Shown: positions 17,704 through 25,237 of the stretch, in pieces | Position numbering within the stretch: the first letter of the stretch is position 1 | Layout: each line of letters begins with the position of its first letter | Origin: Caballeronia sp. NK8 | Lineage (GTDB): Bacteria; Pseudomonadota; Gammaproteobacteria; Burkholderiales; Burkholderiaceae | Assembly (NCBI RefSeq): GCF_018408855.1 | Contig: NZ_AP024322.1 | Coordinates: 1,302,001 to 1,366,000 of the forward strand | Direction: 5' to 3' | DNA: 64,000 nucleotides | Program-made: the position numbers and the translations under genes | The notes under the pieces: model-generated | The model's database searches: none | The model's input: only the letters and a program-made list of their open reading frames with translations | Told to the model about the DNA's origin: nothing

Positions 17704-18206
17704 GGAAGTTCCTCAAATGTTGCGAACTCGCCGTGTATTTCTTTTGCGGCTGCTCGGTATGCCTCGTGCGCGTCTTCTGGTCTGTCGAAAACACCTAGAT
17801 GCTTTTGCTTTCCGTCGTACCAGATCTGCGCGTTCCACTTTTTGAGCCGCGGGTTGAACGCGACACCTTTGAAGCCACTTCTATTTCGCTTGAATCGCCG
17901 ATTCCTGTTGTTGTCGGTTTTCGTCGCTTGCCTGAGGTTCTCGAACCGGTTGTCTGTCTTGATGTGGTTTCGGTGGTCAATCTCATGGTCTGGCCACGCT
18001 CCAGTCATGTAGAACCACGCGAGCCTGTGAGCTTGATAAAGCCGCCCTCCAGTGCCGATCATTGCGTAGCCCTTGGCGCTTATCGTTCCAGCTATGTCGC
18101 CAACTCCAACCTTGGCATTTCTGTACACCTTCCATCTGAACAACCCGGTATCTGGCTCGTACGACAGAATCTGCTTCAGCCGTTCGAGCGTAATCCTTTC
18201 GGCCAT
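17700..18206 (-). CDS. HNH homing endonuclease with AP2-like domain
   Basis: 168 aa. The HNH core reads AHRLAWFYMTG, then EIDHRNHIKTDNRFENLR (about residues 60-95). The C-terminal GFKGVAFNPRLKKWNAQI and DAHEAYRAAA form an AP2/ERF-type DNA-binding domain. Such free-standing genes spread by cutting gene copies that lack them. A GGAG site lies upstream. One of three HNH genes in this prophage. Confidence 0.9.
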   Translation of the reverse strand: MAERITLERLKQILSYEPDTGLFRWKVYRNAKVGVGDIAGTISAKGYAMIGTGGRLYQAHRLAWFYMTGAWPDHEIDHRNHIKTDNRFENLRQATKTDNNRNRRFKRNRSGFKGVAFNPRLKKWNAQIWYDGKQKHLGVFDRPEDAHEAYRAAAKEIHGEFATFEELP

Positions 18207-18231
18207 TGGTGAGAGTCTCCGGGACCAGTTA

Positions 18232-18354
18232 TCAGATGCAGCGCGTATGCGCGCAGCGTTCCATTTCAGCTTTGCGGAGCGACGATTCGGAATCGAGCGC
18301 CAAGAAGACTGCGGTCACGATCAGAATCACGCCCCAAATCTTCAGAAGAGTCAT
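18232..18354 (-). CDS. Small membrane peptide, 40 aa
   Basis: ATGA overlap with the 53-aa gene upstream. One hydrophobic helix (LLKIWGVILIVTAVFLAL) then a charged tail with two cysteines. Too short for standard calling; coupling and hydrophobicity support it. Confidence 0.5.
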   Translation of the reverse strand: MTLLKIWGVILIVTAVFLALDSESSLRKAEMERCAHTRCI

Positions 18355-18512
18355 TGCCAGAGCGCCTTTGCCGGTGCGGCGACACAAAGGAACCAGACGC
18401 AGCCGATCGCCATGCCGTACAGCGCGGCGACGCCGATCCCCTTGTAGAGCCTGTCCACGGCGCGAAGGCGCGCGATGTCGAGCAGTGCGTTATCGTTGAT
18501 TGCGCGGTTCAT
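18351..18512 (-). CDS. Small membrane peptide, 53 aa
   Basis: ATGA overlap with the preceding 55-aa gene. A charged N-terminus is followed by one long hydrophobic helix (IGVAALYGMAIGCVWFLC). Function unknown. Confidence 0.55.
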   Translation of the reverse strand: MNRAINDNALLDIARLRAVDRLYKGIGVAALYGMAIGCVWFLCVAAPAKALWQ

Positions 18513-18676
18513 GCCGTCGCCACTCCCATGAAGGTTTCAAATTGAGCGTCGGTCATGTCTGTGCAATCGATCCATCCGACTGCGACCAGCTGCGCGACTG
18601 CGCTCGGGTGATGCCATTCGCCTTTGACGCGGGAGGGAGAGATCAAAAATCTGAAGCCAAGCTTTGCGAGAGACAT
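18509..18676 (-). CDS. First gene of the early-left operon, 55 aa
   Basis: Strong AGGAGG before the ATG, partly held in a hairpin. Soluble; ends MTDAQFETFMGVATA. Its position directly after PL resembles lambda N, but no arginine-rich antiterminator motif is seen. Function unknown. Confidence 0.6.
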   Translation of the reverse strand: MSLAKLGFRFLISPSRVKGEWHHPSAVAQLVAVGWIDCTDMTDAQFETFMGVATA

Positions 18677-18684
18677 CTCTTCCT

Positions 18685-18706
18685 CCTGTCCAAATTGCCG
18701 GACAGG
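18685..18706 (-). promoter_or_regulatory. Hairpin overlapping the Shine-Dalgarno of the first early-left gene
   Basis: A perfect 7-bp stem CCTGTCC / GGACAGG with an 8-nt loop runs into the AGGAGG site, so folding could mask ribosome binding. A second hairpin (GCCCTGA / TCAGGGC, 18740-18755) lies upstream in the leader. Confidence 0.5.
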
Positions 18707-18798
18707 AAGCCCTGAGTACAAGACACTGTTTAGTCCAGTGCCCTGAGATCAGGGCTCCCGGTTTTCGCCGGAGCGCTGTTCGTTCAGCGCATGGACGT

Positions 18799-18840
18799 AT
18801 TAAACATCACGTTTAAACACGTGTCAAACATTTTGTTTAA
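18799..18840 (-). promoter_or_regulatory. PL-like early promoter with two repressor operators
   Basis: Reading left: TTGACA (18827-18822), a 17-bp spacer, TTTAAT (18804-18799). Two 17-bp palindromic operators overlap it, TTAAACATCACGTTTAA at 18800-18816 and a variant at 18824-18840, 24 bp apart. The same operator half-site occurs at PR. Confidence 0.78.
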
Positions 18841-18932
18841 TAAATGAGGTTAGAGCGCGCCCTCGGAGCGTGACCGGATGGCGGAAAAGAAAAAGCCCGC
18901 CGAAGCGGGCTTGGTTTGAGACGAGGGGGCGA

Positions 18933-19238
18933 TCAGTCGAGCACGGCTGCGTCGACAGTTGTGAACTGCGATTTGTGCCAGATAACCGGCTTGCCGTAAC
19001 CGGCGAAGGTTGTGCGGACTCCGTCAGGCGTGATTTCGACAGCGCACGTCTGATCCTTCTTGTGGCCCTGCTTGTCGAGGAGGATAGCCACCGCGGATCC
19101 TTTGCAACTCACCGCCTGGTCAACTATCTCAAGCGTCATTCCGCCAGGCAGGTGCGCGACGGCCGCGCCAACTGCGAATGCCGCGCTGGAGGAAAGTGCG
19201 AATGCTAGAGCCGCAAAAGCGTGATGTCTCGATCTCAA
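18933..19238 (-). CDS. Secreted small protein downstream of the repressor
   Basis: 101 aa from a TTG that overlaps the repressor stop (TTGA) with GGAGG five bases upstream. A signal peptide ends near AFA. The mature part has a C-x(18)-C pair in the pattern CKGSAVAILLD...DQTCAVEI. The same pattern occurs in the protein at 57490-57801. Being directly downstream of the repressor, it should be expressed in the lysogen. A role such as immunity or superinfection exclusion is a guess. Confidence 0.65.
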   Translation of the reverse strand: MRSRHHAFAALAFALSSSAAFAVGAAVAHLPGGMTLEIVDQAVSCKGSAVAILLDKQGHKKDQTCAVEITPDGVRTTFAGYGKPVIWHKSQFTTVDAAVLD

Positions 19239-20227
19239 TCCGGCCTCCAAGAGGAAGGGCGGCAGATTGCACGGACGAAATGCATCTTCTCAATCTCGTC
19301 GCTCGAGAAGCTGAGGGGTTTATGTGCGTCGTTGACTGATCGCAGATGGACCCGACCGGCGCGCCGATACAAGAATTCCTTGACCATGACCTGGCCAGCT
19401 TTCGACCTCACGAGGACCTCATCGCCTGCTTCGATCGGCTGATTTGGCTCGATGACGACGAATTCGCCGTCCTTGATTCGGGGACGCATCGAATCGCCGA
19501 CGCATTTCAGTGCGTAGGCATTCGCGTCGCGGGATGGGAAGTCGACGTAACCGTCGCCTGCTCCAACCGGATACTCCAAGTCGGCCCAATACCCGTTATC
19601 CCCAAGTTGCGCATGTCCTACCACGGGGACAGCTCTCCAGTTCGTAATAGGAATAGGCTTGTATTCGTCGACATATCTAACAGCGACGCCCGGTTCGCCT
19701 TTCCCTTTTGTAAGCCAGACAACATTCACGCCGTAGGCTGTTTGCAGCGCGGCACCCTGCGCTAGCGTGATCTCGGGTCCTTCGCCATCAAGCCACTGTG
19801 CTGCGACGGACTCGCTAACCCCGGCAACGGAGGCGATTTCGGCGGTAGTTAAACCCTTATCGAAAAGCGCTGCTCTCAGTCTACGTGGCGACCTGGCTGA
19901 CGCCAAGTCGTCTGAAGAAAAAACAATATCAGACTCCGTCTGATCAGTTTTTTCGATCTCAGGGCGTGTTCGGCCTCTCTTCGACGAATCATTTGCGGGC
20001 GGTACCGGTGTCGCCCCGAGCATCGTGCCTTCGCCAGTCATCAGCCAGACGGCGCTGCACCCGAGTTTGTCCTGCGCGTCGAGCATCGCCGCCTTCGACA
20101 TGCCGCGACGCTCCCAGTTGTTTACGTTCTGTGGCGCGACATTTAGAAGGCGTGCGACTTCGGTAGGCGTGGTGAGCCCGCGCAGCAAGCGGGCTGCCTC
20201 GTAGAGGCGAGCGGTGGTTTCATGCAT
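19235..20227 (-). CDS. S24-family phage repressor with two tandem HTH domains
   Basis: 330 aa from the ATG at 20227 (the ORF is open further but the extension crosses the operators). HTH1 lies near residues 21-41 (TEVARLLNVAPQNVNNW) and HTH2 near 127-146 (TAEIASVAGVSESVAAQW). Each is followed by a similar helix ending VWLM/TxGxG, showing an internal duplication. The C-terminal LexA/CI-like peptidase fold has Ser246 (GDSM) and Lys283. No Ala-Gly or Cys-Gly cleavage dipeptide is seen in the 180-212 linker. It should bind the five operators and hold lysogeny. Confidence 0.9.
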   Translation of the reverse strand: MHETTARLYEAARLLRGLTTPTEVARLLNVAPQNVNNWERRGMSKAAMLDAQDKLGCSAVWLMTGEGTMLGATPVPPANDSSKRGRTRPEIEKTDQTESDIVFSSDDLASARSPRRLRAALFDKGLTTAEIASVAGVSESVAAQWLDGEGPEITLAQGAALQTAYGVNVVWLTKGKGEPGVAVRYVDEYKPIPITNWRAVPVVGHAQLGDNGYWADLEYPVGAGDGYVDFPSRDANAYALKCVGDSMRPRIKDGEFVVIEPNQPIEAGDEVLVRSKAGQVMVKEFLYRRAGRVHLRSVNDAHKPLSFSSDEIEKMHFVRAICRPSSWRPD

Positions 20228-20246
20228 ACCCCGGATGTTCTCAAAA

Positions 20247-20303
20247 TTAAACACTTTGTTGTTCAACATAGTGTTTGCATTTTGATTAAACGTGGTGTTT
20301 AAT
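20247..20303 (+). promoter_or_regulatory. PR promoter and three operator-like sites
   Basis: PR: TTGCAT (20275-20280), 17 bp, TTTAAT (20298-20303). Operators: TTAAACGTGGTGTTTAA at 20286-20302 (strong palindrome), a weaker one at 20262-20278 exactly 24 bp away, and a half-matching one at 20247-20263 nearest the repressor. The arrangement mirrors lambda OR. Confidence 0.75.
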
Positions 20304-20308
20304 AACGC

Positions 20309-20515
20309 ATGGACCGGAAAAACGACATCACTGCTGACCGCCAGCTCATCGAGTCTCTCGGTGGAGCTTCTAAGCTCGCCCGTCGACTGGGTTTCGACCA
20401 GCGCGGTGGAGTGCAGCGGGTTCACAACTGGAAGGATCGGGGCATCCCCGCTGCCGTCAAATTGGAGTTTCCCGACATCTTCCTCAGTAGGCGCCGTCAG
20501 CGTATAGCGAAGTAG
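20309..20515 (+). CDS. Cro-like HTH protein
   Basis: 68 aa, divergent from the repressor. GGASKLARRLGFDQ followed by GVQRVHNWKDRGIPAAV is a YdaS/Cro-type HTH. The ATG is only 6 bp after the PR -10, so the message would be nearly leaderless. It should repress PRM and temper early transcription. Confidence 0.82.
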   Translation: MDRKNDITADRQLIESLGGASKLARRLGFDQRGGVQRVHNWKDRGIPAAVKLEFPDIFLSRRRQRIAK

Positions 20516-20579
20516 GTCTCGCTCGCGTTCGTTGTTTTCGGTGTTCGATTTCACTGTTGTTTTTTTAAGGGAGGTAGCA

Positions 20580-20804
20580 ATGTCGCGTCGTGCTGAGTTT
20601 CGAAACGAAGTAAAGACCCGCCTCGAAGACCCCGTCTACGAGGGATTGCAGGCCTACAAGGCTCTGCATGGGATCGACCACGATTCCGCTGCGCTTGCTC
20701 GAATTGCCAAGCTTTTTCTGTTCGGCACGATTGGCACTTTGCCAGCGAACCTTTTGGGCGTCAGTGTCGCACCGACCCAAGTTGGGAGTGCAGTAACGGC
20801 ATGA
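20580..20804 (+). CDS. Hypothetical early protein, 74 aa
   Basis: Excellent AAGGGAGG site. Basic N-terminus (MSRRAEFRNEVKTRL) and a helix-rich middle, compatible with a small DNA-binding protein in the position of lambda cII. No direct CII signature is seen. Confidence 0.6.
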   Translation: MSRRAEFRNEVKTRLEDPVYEGLQAYKALHGIDHDSAALARIAKLFLFGTIGTLPANLLGVSVAPTQVGSAVTA

Positions 20805-20995
20805 ACGAAGGAAAAACCAGCTTTCTCGTTGAACTTCCGATTCCTGAAGCTGGGGAGTTGGCTGCTTTGGCGGCGAGTCTGGGCGTTTCAACTCAGAAAT
20901 ACCTCGGGTATCACGTCCTGCGTTCGGCATATGGACCGATGCACCCGGAAGTAGCCGCGTTTGAAGTGGCCCACGTTGGGAACCGCGGGGAATAA
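20801..20995 (+). CDS. Hypothetical early protein, 64 aa
   Basis: ATGA overlap with the 74-aa gene. Contains FLVELPIPEAGELAALAA; a ribbon-helix-helix-like fold is possible. Function unknown. Confidence 0.6.
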   Translation: MNEGKTSFLVELPIPEAGELAALAASLGVSTQKYLGYHVLRSAYGPMHPEVAAFEVAHVGNRGE

Positions 20996-20997
20996 AA

Positions 20998-21013
20998 CGT
21001 CAGACAACTGACG
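20998..21013 (+). repeat. Small hairpin after the cII-position genes
   Basis: CGTCAG / CTGACG stem with an ACAA loop and no T-run, within a 137-bp gap. Could be an RNA structure or protein site. Confidence 0.35.
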
Positions 21014-21132
21014 GTGTTCGTCGGCTACGAGGCCGACACCTGCATGGATGAGTCGATACACAAGCAGCTTGGACGCCAGGCTTCTTTTGTTCCGATTTAG
21101 TACTACTGACCGGCACGCCGGCGGGAGATTCC

Positions 21133-21345
21133 ATGCAAAACAATTCGATTCCCGTCCTAGTGCCGGGGGAGCCGCCGGTTGCTCTAACGCCGGCGGAGCA
21201 GAAGCAGATCCGTGAGGCCCTTTGCGCCGTGGCGGCGCGCGGCCTTCGCTACAACGGCGAGCTCACCGATATGCGCCTTCGGCTGACGCACGAGTTCGGT
21301 CAGCTCAAGTCCGGTTGCGCTCAGGCGCAGAAGGTGAAGGCGTGA
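21133..21345 (+). CDS. Hypothetical early protein, 70 aa
   Basis: CGGGAG upstream of the ATG. Helical middle (EQKQIREALCAVAARGL). Overlaps the next gene by GTGA. Function unknown. Confidence 0.62.
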   Translation: MQNNSIPVLVPGEPPVALTPAEQKQIREALCAVAARGLRYNGELTDMRLRLTHEFGQLKSGCAQAQKVKA

Positions 21346-21527
21346 GCGCGCGCGATCTGCAGCCCGTCAAATCGGCTCTCGAACTTCTCGGCATCGGGCG
21401 CATGTTCATCGGCCCGCTGTCGACACTTCCTTCTGACTCCGCACAGCCGACAAAGATCTGCATCGGCTGCGGCGCGCGTCAAGCCGCCGACGGCTCGCTG
21501 CCGTGCGGTCACGACAACGACCTGTGA
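21342..21527 (+). CDS. Small Cys-containing protein, 61 aa
   Basis: GTG start in a GTGA overlap. Contains ICIGCGAR and a later PCGHD, a probable single zinc site. Function unknown. Confidence 0.58.
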   Translation: MSARDLQPVKSALELLGIGRMFIGPLSTLPSDSAQPTKICIGCGARQAADGSLPCGHDNDL

Positions 21528-21535
21528 GGTCATCC

Positions 21536-22246
21536 ATGAACGCAATCGCCTTGAGTGCGCCGACGATGTCGAGTCGCGAGATCGCTGACCTGGTCGAGAA
21601 GCGCCACGACAACGTGAAGCGGACCATTGAAACGCTCGCCGAAAAGCGCGTCATCACGCTTCCTCAAATTGAGGAAACGTCTTTCATCGGCGCCGACGGC
21701 CGTCGCCAGCACAGCACTGAGTATCGGATCGGCAAGCGCGACAGCTATGTCATCGTCGCGCAGCTCTCGCCGGAATTCACCGCGCGCCTCGTCGATCGTT
21801 GGCAGGCGCTGGAAGAGCAAGTTTCGAAGCCGCGGCTGCCCGACTTCACGAACCCGGCCATCGCCGCGCGGGCATGGGCCGACGAGGTCGAGAAGAGCAT
21901 CGCGCTTCAGCAGCAGATCGCCGCGGCTGCTCCGAAGGTTGCCGCGCTGGAGCGTCTGACGGTCGCCGCGCAGGGCGCCATGTGCATCACCGATGCCGCC
22001 AAGAACCTGCAGGAGCAGCCGAAGCGCATGTTCGAGTGGATGCAGTCGAACGGCTGGATCTATCGCCGTCCAGGCGGCGCGACGTGGACGGCCTATCAGG
22101 ACAAGCTCCAGCGCGGTGTGCTCGAACACAAGATCACGACCGTCCATCGCAATGACGGTTCCGAGAAGGTCACCACGCAGGTTCTCGTGACCGCTAAGGG
22201 CCTCACCGAGATCGCGCAGAAGATGCGCGGCGCGGATCTGCACTGA
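21536..22246 (+). CDS. Rha-family protein with ANT (KilAC) domain
   Basis: 236 aa. The N-terminal SSREIADLVEKRHDNVKRTIE, with STEYRIGKRDSYVIVAQL, is the Rha phage regulatory domain. The C-terminal part (AAKNLQEQPKRMFEWMQSNG, then LVTAKGLTEIAQKM) is the phage antirepressor KilAC domain. Such proteins bind DNA and can act as antirepressors or early regulators. The GAGGT site supports this ATG. Confidence 0.88.
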   Translation: MNAIALSAPTMSSREIADLVEKRHDNVKRTIETLAEKRVITLPQIEETSFIGADGRRQHSTEYRIGKRDSYVIVAQLSPEFTARLVDRWQALEEQVSKPRLPDFTNPAIAARAWADEVEKSIALQQQIAAAAPKVAALERLTVAAQGAMCITDAAKNLQEQPKRMFEWMQSNGWIYRRPGGATWTAYQDKLQRGVLEHKITTVHRNDGSEKVTTQVLVTAKGLTEIAQKMRGADLH

Positions 22247-22253
22247 GGACCTC

Positions 22254-23339
22254 ATGAGCGTAACCGCGACATTCTGGGTCCGTGCGCAACGCGTCGGCAA
22301 AAGCTCGCCGAAGTGCGTGCTGATTGCCCTCGCTGACTTCGCCAACGAAGACTTCCGCGTCTGGGCGAGCATGGACGCGATCGAGCAGTTCATCGAGCAG
22401 GATCGCAAGACGATCCTCGCGAACATCAAGCGCCTGAAGGAACTCGGCTATCTGGAAGACACCGGCGAGCGCACCGGACGCACGGGACAGATCATCGTCT
22501 ATCAGATCACGCGGCCCGTCGGCGCGAGCAAGGTCACGATGACCAATCGCGAAGGGAAGGTCGTGGAGATCGGTCCTCCCGAGACGAAACAGTCCCAAAT
22601 CCGGAACAGTTCCAAAAACGGCACTGTTAAAGGGTCCCAAAATCGGAACAGTCCCGAAAACGGAACAGTTCCAGATTTGGATTCGAACAGTCCCAAATCT
22701 TCCGGGAAACAGTCCCAAATTTCCCGTGAAACGGTCCCAAATTTGGGACACGGAACTACCAAGGAACTACCACAGGAACAGAAAGGCAACGACCAATTCG
22801 CGCGGACTGCGCCGCGAACTTCGTTGCATCTTGAACTTCGAGAGATCGAACTGCCTGCATGGCTTCCTTTGGACGCGTGGCTCGACTGGTGTGAGCACCG
22901 CGAGGCGAAGGAAAAGAAGGCTGACATTCCTTGGACTCACCCGGCCGCCCGGGTCACGCTCAAGAAGCTCGCGAAGCTCCACGGTCTCGGGCGCGACATC
23001 GTGATCGCGGTCGATGAATCCGTTTTGCGCGGCTGGACGGGCATCTGGGAAGCGAAGGACGAATCGACCAGTGATGCGGTCACGGGCGGCGCGCCGGACG
23101 GGTGGTGGACGGGCGAGGCTGGCTGGCGTGACCAGGGCAAGCGCCTGAACATCGACCCGGCTCGCTTCCAGTACTTCGAGCAATTCAAGGCGAAGGTCTG
23201 CAAAACGCTCGGTCCCGGCCCGTGGATGGAATACCTGCTCGCCGCGGTCAGCCGTGAGAGCGAAGAGCGTGGCGAGGCCCTGTACGCGTATCTGAACGAC
23301 GTCCCGCGCGACAAGAACGGCAACACGGAGGCCGCATGA
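22254..23339 (+). CDS. Phage replication protein (O-like) with winged HTH
   Basis: 361 aa. An N-terminal winged helix of the HTH_36 type (LIALADFANEDFRVWASMD, then RKTILANIKRLKELGYL) is followed by a Ser/Asn-rich repeat region at about residues 112-163. That region is encoded by the iteron array, as ori lies inside lambda O. The C-terminal half (PAWLPLDAWLDWCEHR) resembles DnaT/O-like replisome-loading proteins. It probably binds the iterons and recruits host helicase; no helicase gene follows. Confidence 0.78.
   Translation: MSVTATFWVRAQRVGKSSPKCVLIALADFANEDFRVWASMDAIEQFIEQDRKTILANIKRLKELGYLEDTGERTGRTGQIIVYQITRPVGASKVTMTNREGKVVEIGPPETKQSQIRNSSKNGTVKGSQNRNSPENGTVPDLDSNSPKSSGKQSQISRETVPNLGHGTTKELPQEQKGNDQFARTAPRTSLHLELREIELPAWLPLDAWLDWCEHREAKEKKADIPWTHPAARVTLKKLAKLHGLGRDIVIAVDESVLRGWTGIWEAKDESTSDAVTGGAPDGWWTGEAGWRDQGKRLNIDPARFQYFEQFKAKVCKTLGPGPWMEYLLAAVSRESEERGEALYAYLNDVPRDKNGNTEAA
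22588..22747 (+). repeat. Eight-unit iteron array, probable phage replication origin
   Basis: Units close to AACAGTCCCAAATCCGG begin at 22588, 22605, 22630, 22647, 22664, 22686, 22708 and 22729. Three neighbours are exactly 17 bp apart and the others 21-25 bp. They sit in frame inside the replication gene. Confidence 0.78.
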
Positions 23340-23872
23340 CGAAGCGAGCCGCCGCACTCCATTACCCGGAAGGAACGACGACGGTCGGCACCGCGCGCGT
23401 GCGCGAGGACCGCACGGTCGGCCGCAGCTTCGCCGAGCGCGAATTAATGCGCCGCATGGGCCAGAAGCCCGCTAGCGAGTTCGACGACATCGCCTCCGGA
23501 TACGACCCGTTCGCAACCGCTCCGAAGGTTCCGGTCGCGAAGAAGAAGTCTGCGAAGTACCGCAACGAGAAATGCGAGAGCGGCGGCATCAAGTTCGACA
23601 GCAAGCGCGAGATGAAGCGCTGGCACGAGTTGGTGCAAATGCAGGTGCGCGGCGAGATATGCGAGCTTGAGTTGCAGGTGCCGTTCGTCTTGGCGGAGCC
23701 GGTGGTCATCGCAGGCCGGAAGCGTCCAGCTCTGCGTTACGTGGCCGACTTCGTGTACGAGCGCGCCGGCGAGCAGGTGATTGAAGACGTGAAGGGCCGG
23801 GTAACTGAGGGATACCGCATTAAGCGCCATCTGATGGCGGCGCGGGGACTGACGATCGTGGAGGTGAAGTGA
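23336..23872 (+). CDS. DUF1064 phage nuclease (putative resolvase)
   Basis: 178 aa. GGIKFDSKREMKRWHEL, then YVADFVYE and VIEDVKGRVTEGYRIKRHL, match DUF1064, a PD-(D/E)XK-type family proposed to resolve Holliday junctions. The acidic and Lys residues of the core are present. ATGA overlap with the replication gene. Confidence 0.85.
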   Translation: MTKRAAALHYPEGTTTVGTARVREDRTVGRSFAERELMRRMGQKPASEFDDIASGYDPFATAPKVPVAKKKSAKYRNEKCESGGIKFDSKREMKRWHELVQMQVRGEICELELQVPFVLAEPVVIAGRKRPALRYVADFVYERAGEQVIEDVKGRVTEGYRIKRHLMAARGLTIVEVK

Positions 23873-24279
23873 TGCGAGGCAATGAGAACTACGCGCGGCA
23901 AGACGTGAGCACGCGCGTGCGAACAAAGAGAACGCACAAGGTGATGCCGCTGAGTCAGCGCATCGTGCTTGAGGCGCTGCGCCGTCGCCGTCATTCGACG
24001 ATCGCCGCGGTTGCTGACGAACTCGAGAAGTCGCGGGACGCGATGAAGCATGTGTTCGTCACGCTGATTCGGCAAGGGTATATCGAACAGACCCGAAAGT
24101 CGGAGGCAGTCTGCCGTGGCCGTGTGCCCGCGATGTATCGGTGGACGGGCAAGTCATTTCCGTCGTCGAGCGAGATCCTCAGCAAGGCCGAGCAGGAGGC
24201 TCGCGCGGTGTCGGAGGCTGTTGTCGTGCTTCTTGCCGGCATCCAGGCCATGTGCCGTGTCGGGAGGATCGCCGCATGA
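23872..24279 (+). CDS. Winged-helix phage protein, 135 aa
   Basis: TGATG overlap with the nuclease gene. The segment SQRIVLEALRRRRHSTIAAV to HVFVTLIRQGYIEQ is a winged HTH. Possibly a transcription regulator of the early block. Confidence 0.68.
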   Translation: MRGNENYARQDVSTRVRTKRTHKVMPLSQRIVLEALRRRRHSTIAAVADELEKSRDAMKHVFVTLIRQGYIEQTRKSEAVCRGRVPAMYRWTGKSFPSSSEILSKAEQEARAVSEAVVVLLAGIQAMCRVGRIAA

Positions 24280-24644
24280 AGCTCTACGTTGCGGGCCCGA
24301 TGACGGGCTATCCCGAACTGAACTTTCCGGCATTCCACGCCGAGGCGGCGCGCCTGCGCGCTCTGGGCTTCGAGATCGTCAATCCGGCAGAGGTCGACGT
24401 CGGACCGAATCCGGCGTGGCTGGCGTGCATGCGTGCGGACATCAAGCTTCTCGTCGATTGCGACGGCATCGCGCTGCTGCCGGGCTGGGAACAGTCGCCG
24501 GGCGCGACGCTCGAGCACACGATCGCTCGCGGGCTCGGGCTGCGCGTGATGCAGGCCCGGCACATCTTCGGCCTGGCTGGCGACATGCCGGTCATCTCGC
24601 AGGAAGCCGTTATCGAGATGCTCGACGAAGCGGAGGCCGCGTGA
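24276..24644 (+). CDS. DUF4406-like (nucleoside deoxyribosyltransferase fold) protein
   Basis: 122 aa. MKLYVAGPMTGYPELNFPAF and the ALLPGWEQSPGATLEHTIA block match DUF4406, related to nucleoside 2-deoxyribosyltransferases. It may act on nucleotides or modified bases. ATGA overlap upstream, GTGA downstream. Confidence 0.83.
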   Translation: MKLYVAGPMTGYPELNFPAFHAEAARLRALGFEIVNPAEVDVGPNPAWLACMRADIKLLVDCDGIALLPGWEQSPGATLEHTIARGLGLRVMQARHIFGLAGDMPVISQEAVIEMLDEAEAA

Positions 24645-25237
24645 AGCGCTCCACGCCGCTCGCGCGCAAGACGCCGATGAAGCGCTCGCCGTTCAAGACG
24701 GCGGACCGCGGGACGTCGCTGCGCCGCTCGGCGATGAAGGCGCGCGTGAAGAAACCGACCGTCGCCGAGGGCTCGAAGTATCTGGCGGCGTGTCGCGGTC
24801 AGCCCTGCTACCTGAACGTCAAGTGTCCGTGGACGGACTGGGCAGATCCGACCGTCGTCGACTGCCATTCGAACCAGTCACAGCACGGCAAGGGCGGCGC
24901 GCTGAAGGCGAAGCACTGGTTCACGGTGCCAGGCTGCGCGGCTTGTCACGAATGGCTCGACCGCAGCGGCGCGCCGTGGGAACAGAAGTGCGCGGCATTC
25001 GACGACGCGCTCGCGCGCTGGGAGCCGGTGCGCGCTCGAAAGATGCGTTTGAAGGAGGAAGAAGGTGCGGTGCTTGATTCGAATTCCGACGCACACGGGC
25101 TGGCGCACGCCGCGCGGCCGCAACGGGAAGCGGTATGCCATGGAGCCGTTCCAGATGACGGCGTCGCTGGAAACGATGGTGTATCGGCTGGCCTTGCCGA
25201 AGGTGCAGAGCAAAGACAGGCCGTTTGTCTGGGTTGA
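24641..25237 (+). CDS. DUF1364-like phage protein with unusual C-terminal overlap
   Basis: 198 aa from a GTG. The basic start MKRSTPLARKTPMKRSPF and the Cys/His region (CYLNVKCPW, DCHSNQSQHGKGG, GCAACHEWLD) fit the DUF1364 group of HNH-like phage proteins. The last 57 residues share DNA with the next gene in another frame and have a compositionally odd sequence. The stop may have been displaced by a frameshift near 25060, or the overlap is genuine. Confidence 0.68.
   Translation: MKRSTPLARKTPMKRSPFKTADRGTSLRRSAMKARVKKPTVAEGSKYLAACRGQPCYLNVKCPWTDWADPTVVDCHSNQSQHGKGGALKAKHWFTVPGCAACHEWLDRSGAPWEQKCAAFDDALARWEPVRARKMRLKEEEGAVLDSNSDAHGLAHAARPQREAVCHGAVPDDGVAGNDGVSAGLAEGAEQRQAVCLG

Noticed and set aside
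20228..20554. N-terminal extension of the repressor across the operators and cro
   Set aside because: It would overlap the divergent cro gene and PR entirely; the ATG at 20227 gives a normal N-terminus.
21014..21099. 28-aa ORF in the 137-bp gap
   Set aside because: No ribosome site or coupling; too short to support.
22588..22747. CRISPR array
   Set aside because: Units are 17 bp with almost no spacers and lie within a coding frame; iterons explain them better.
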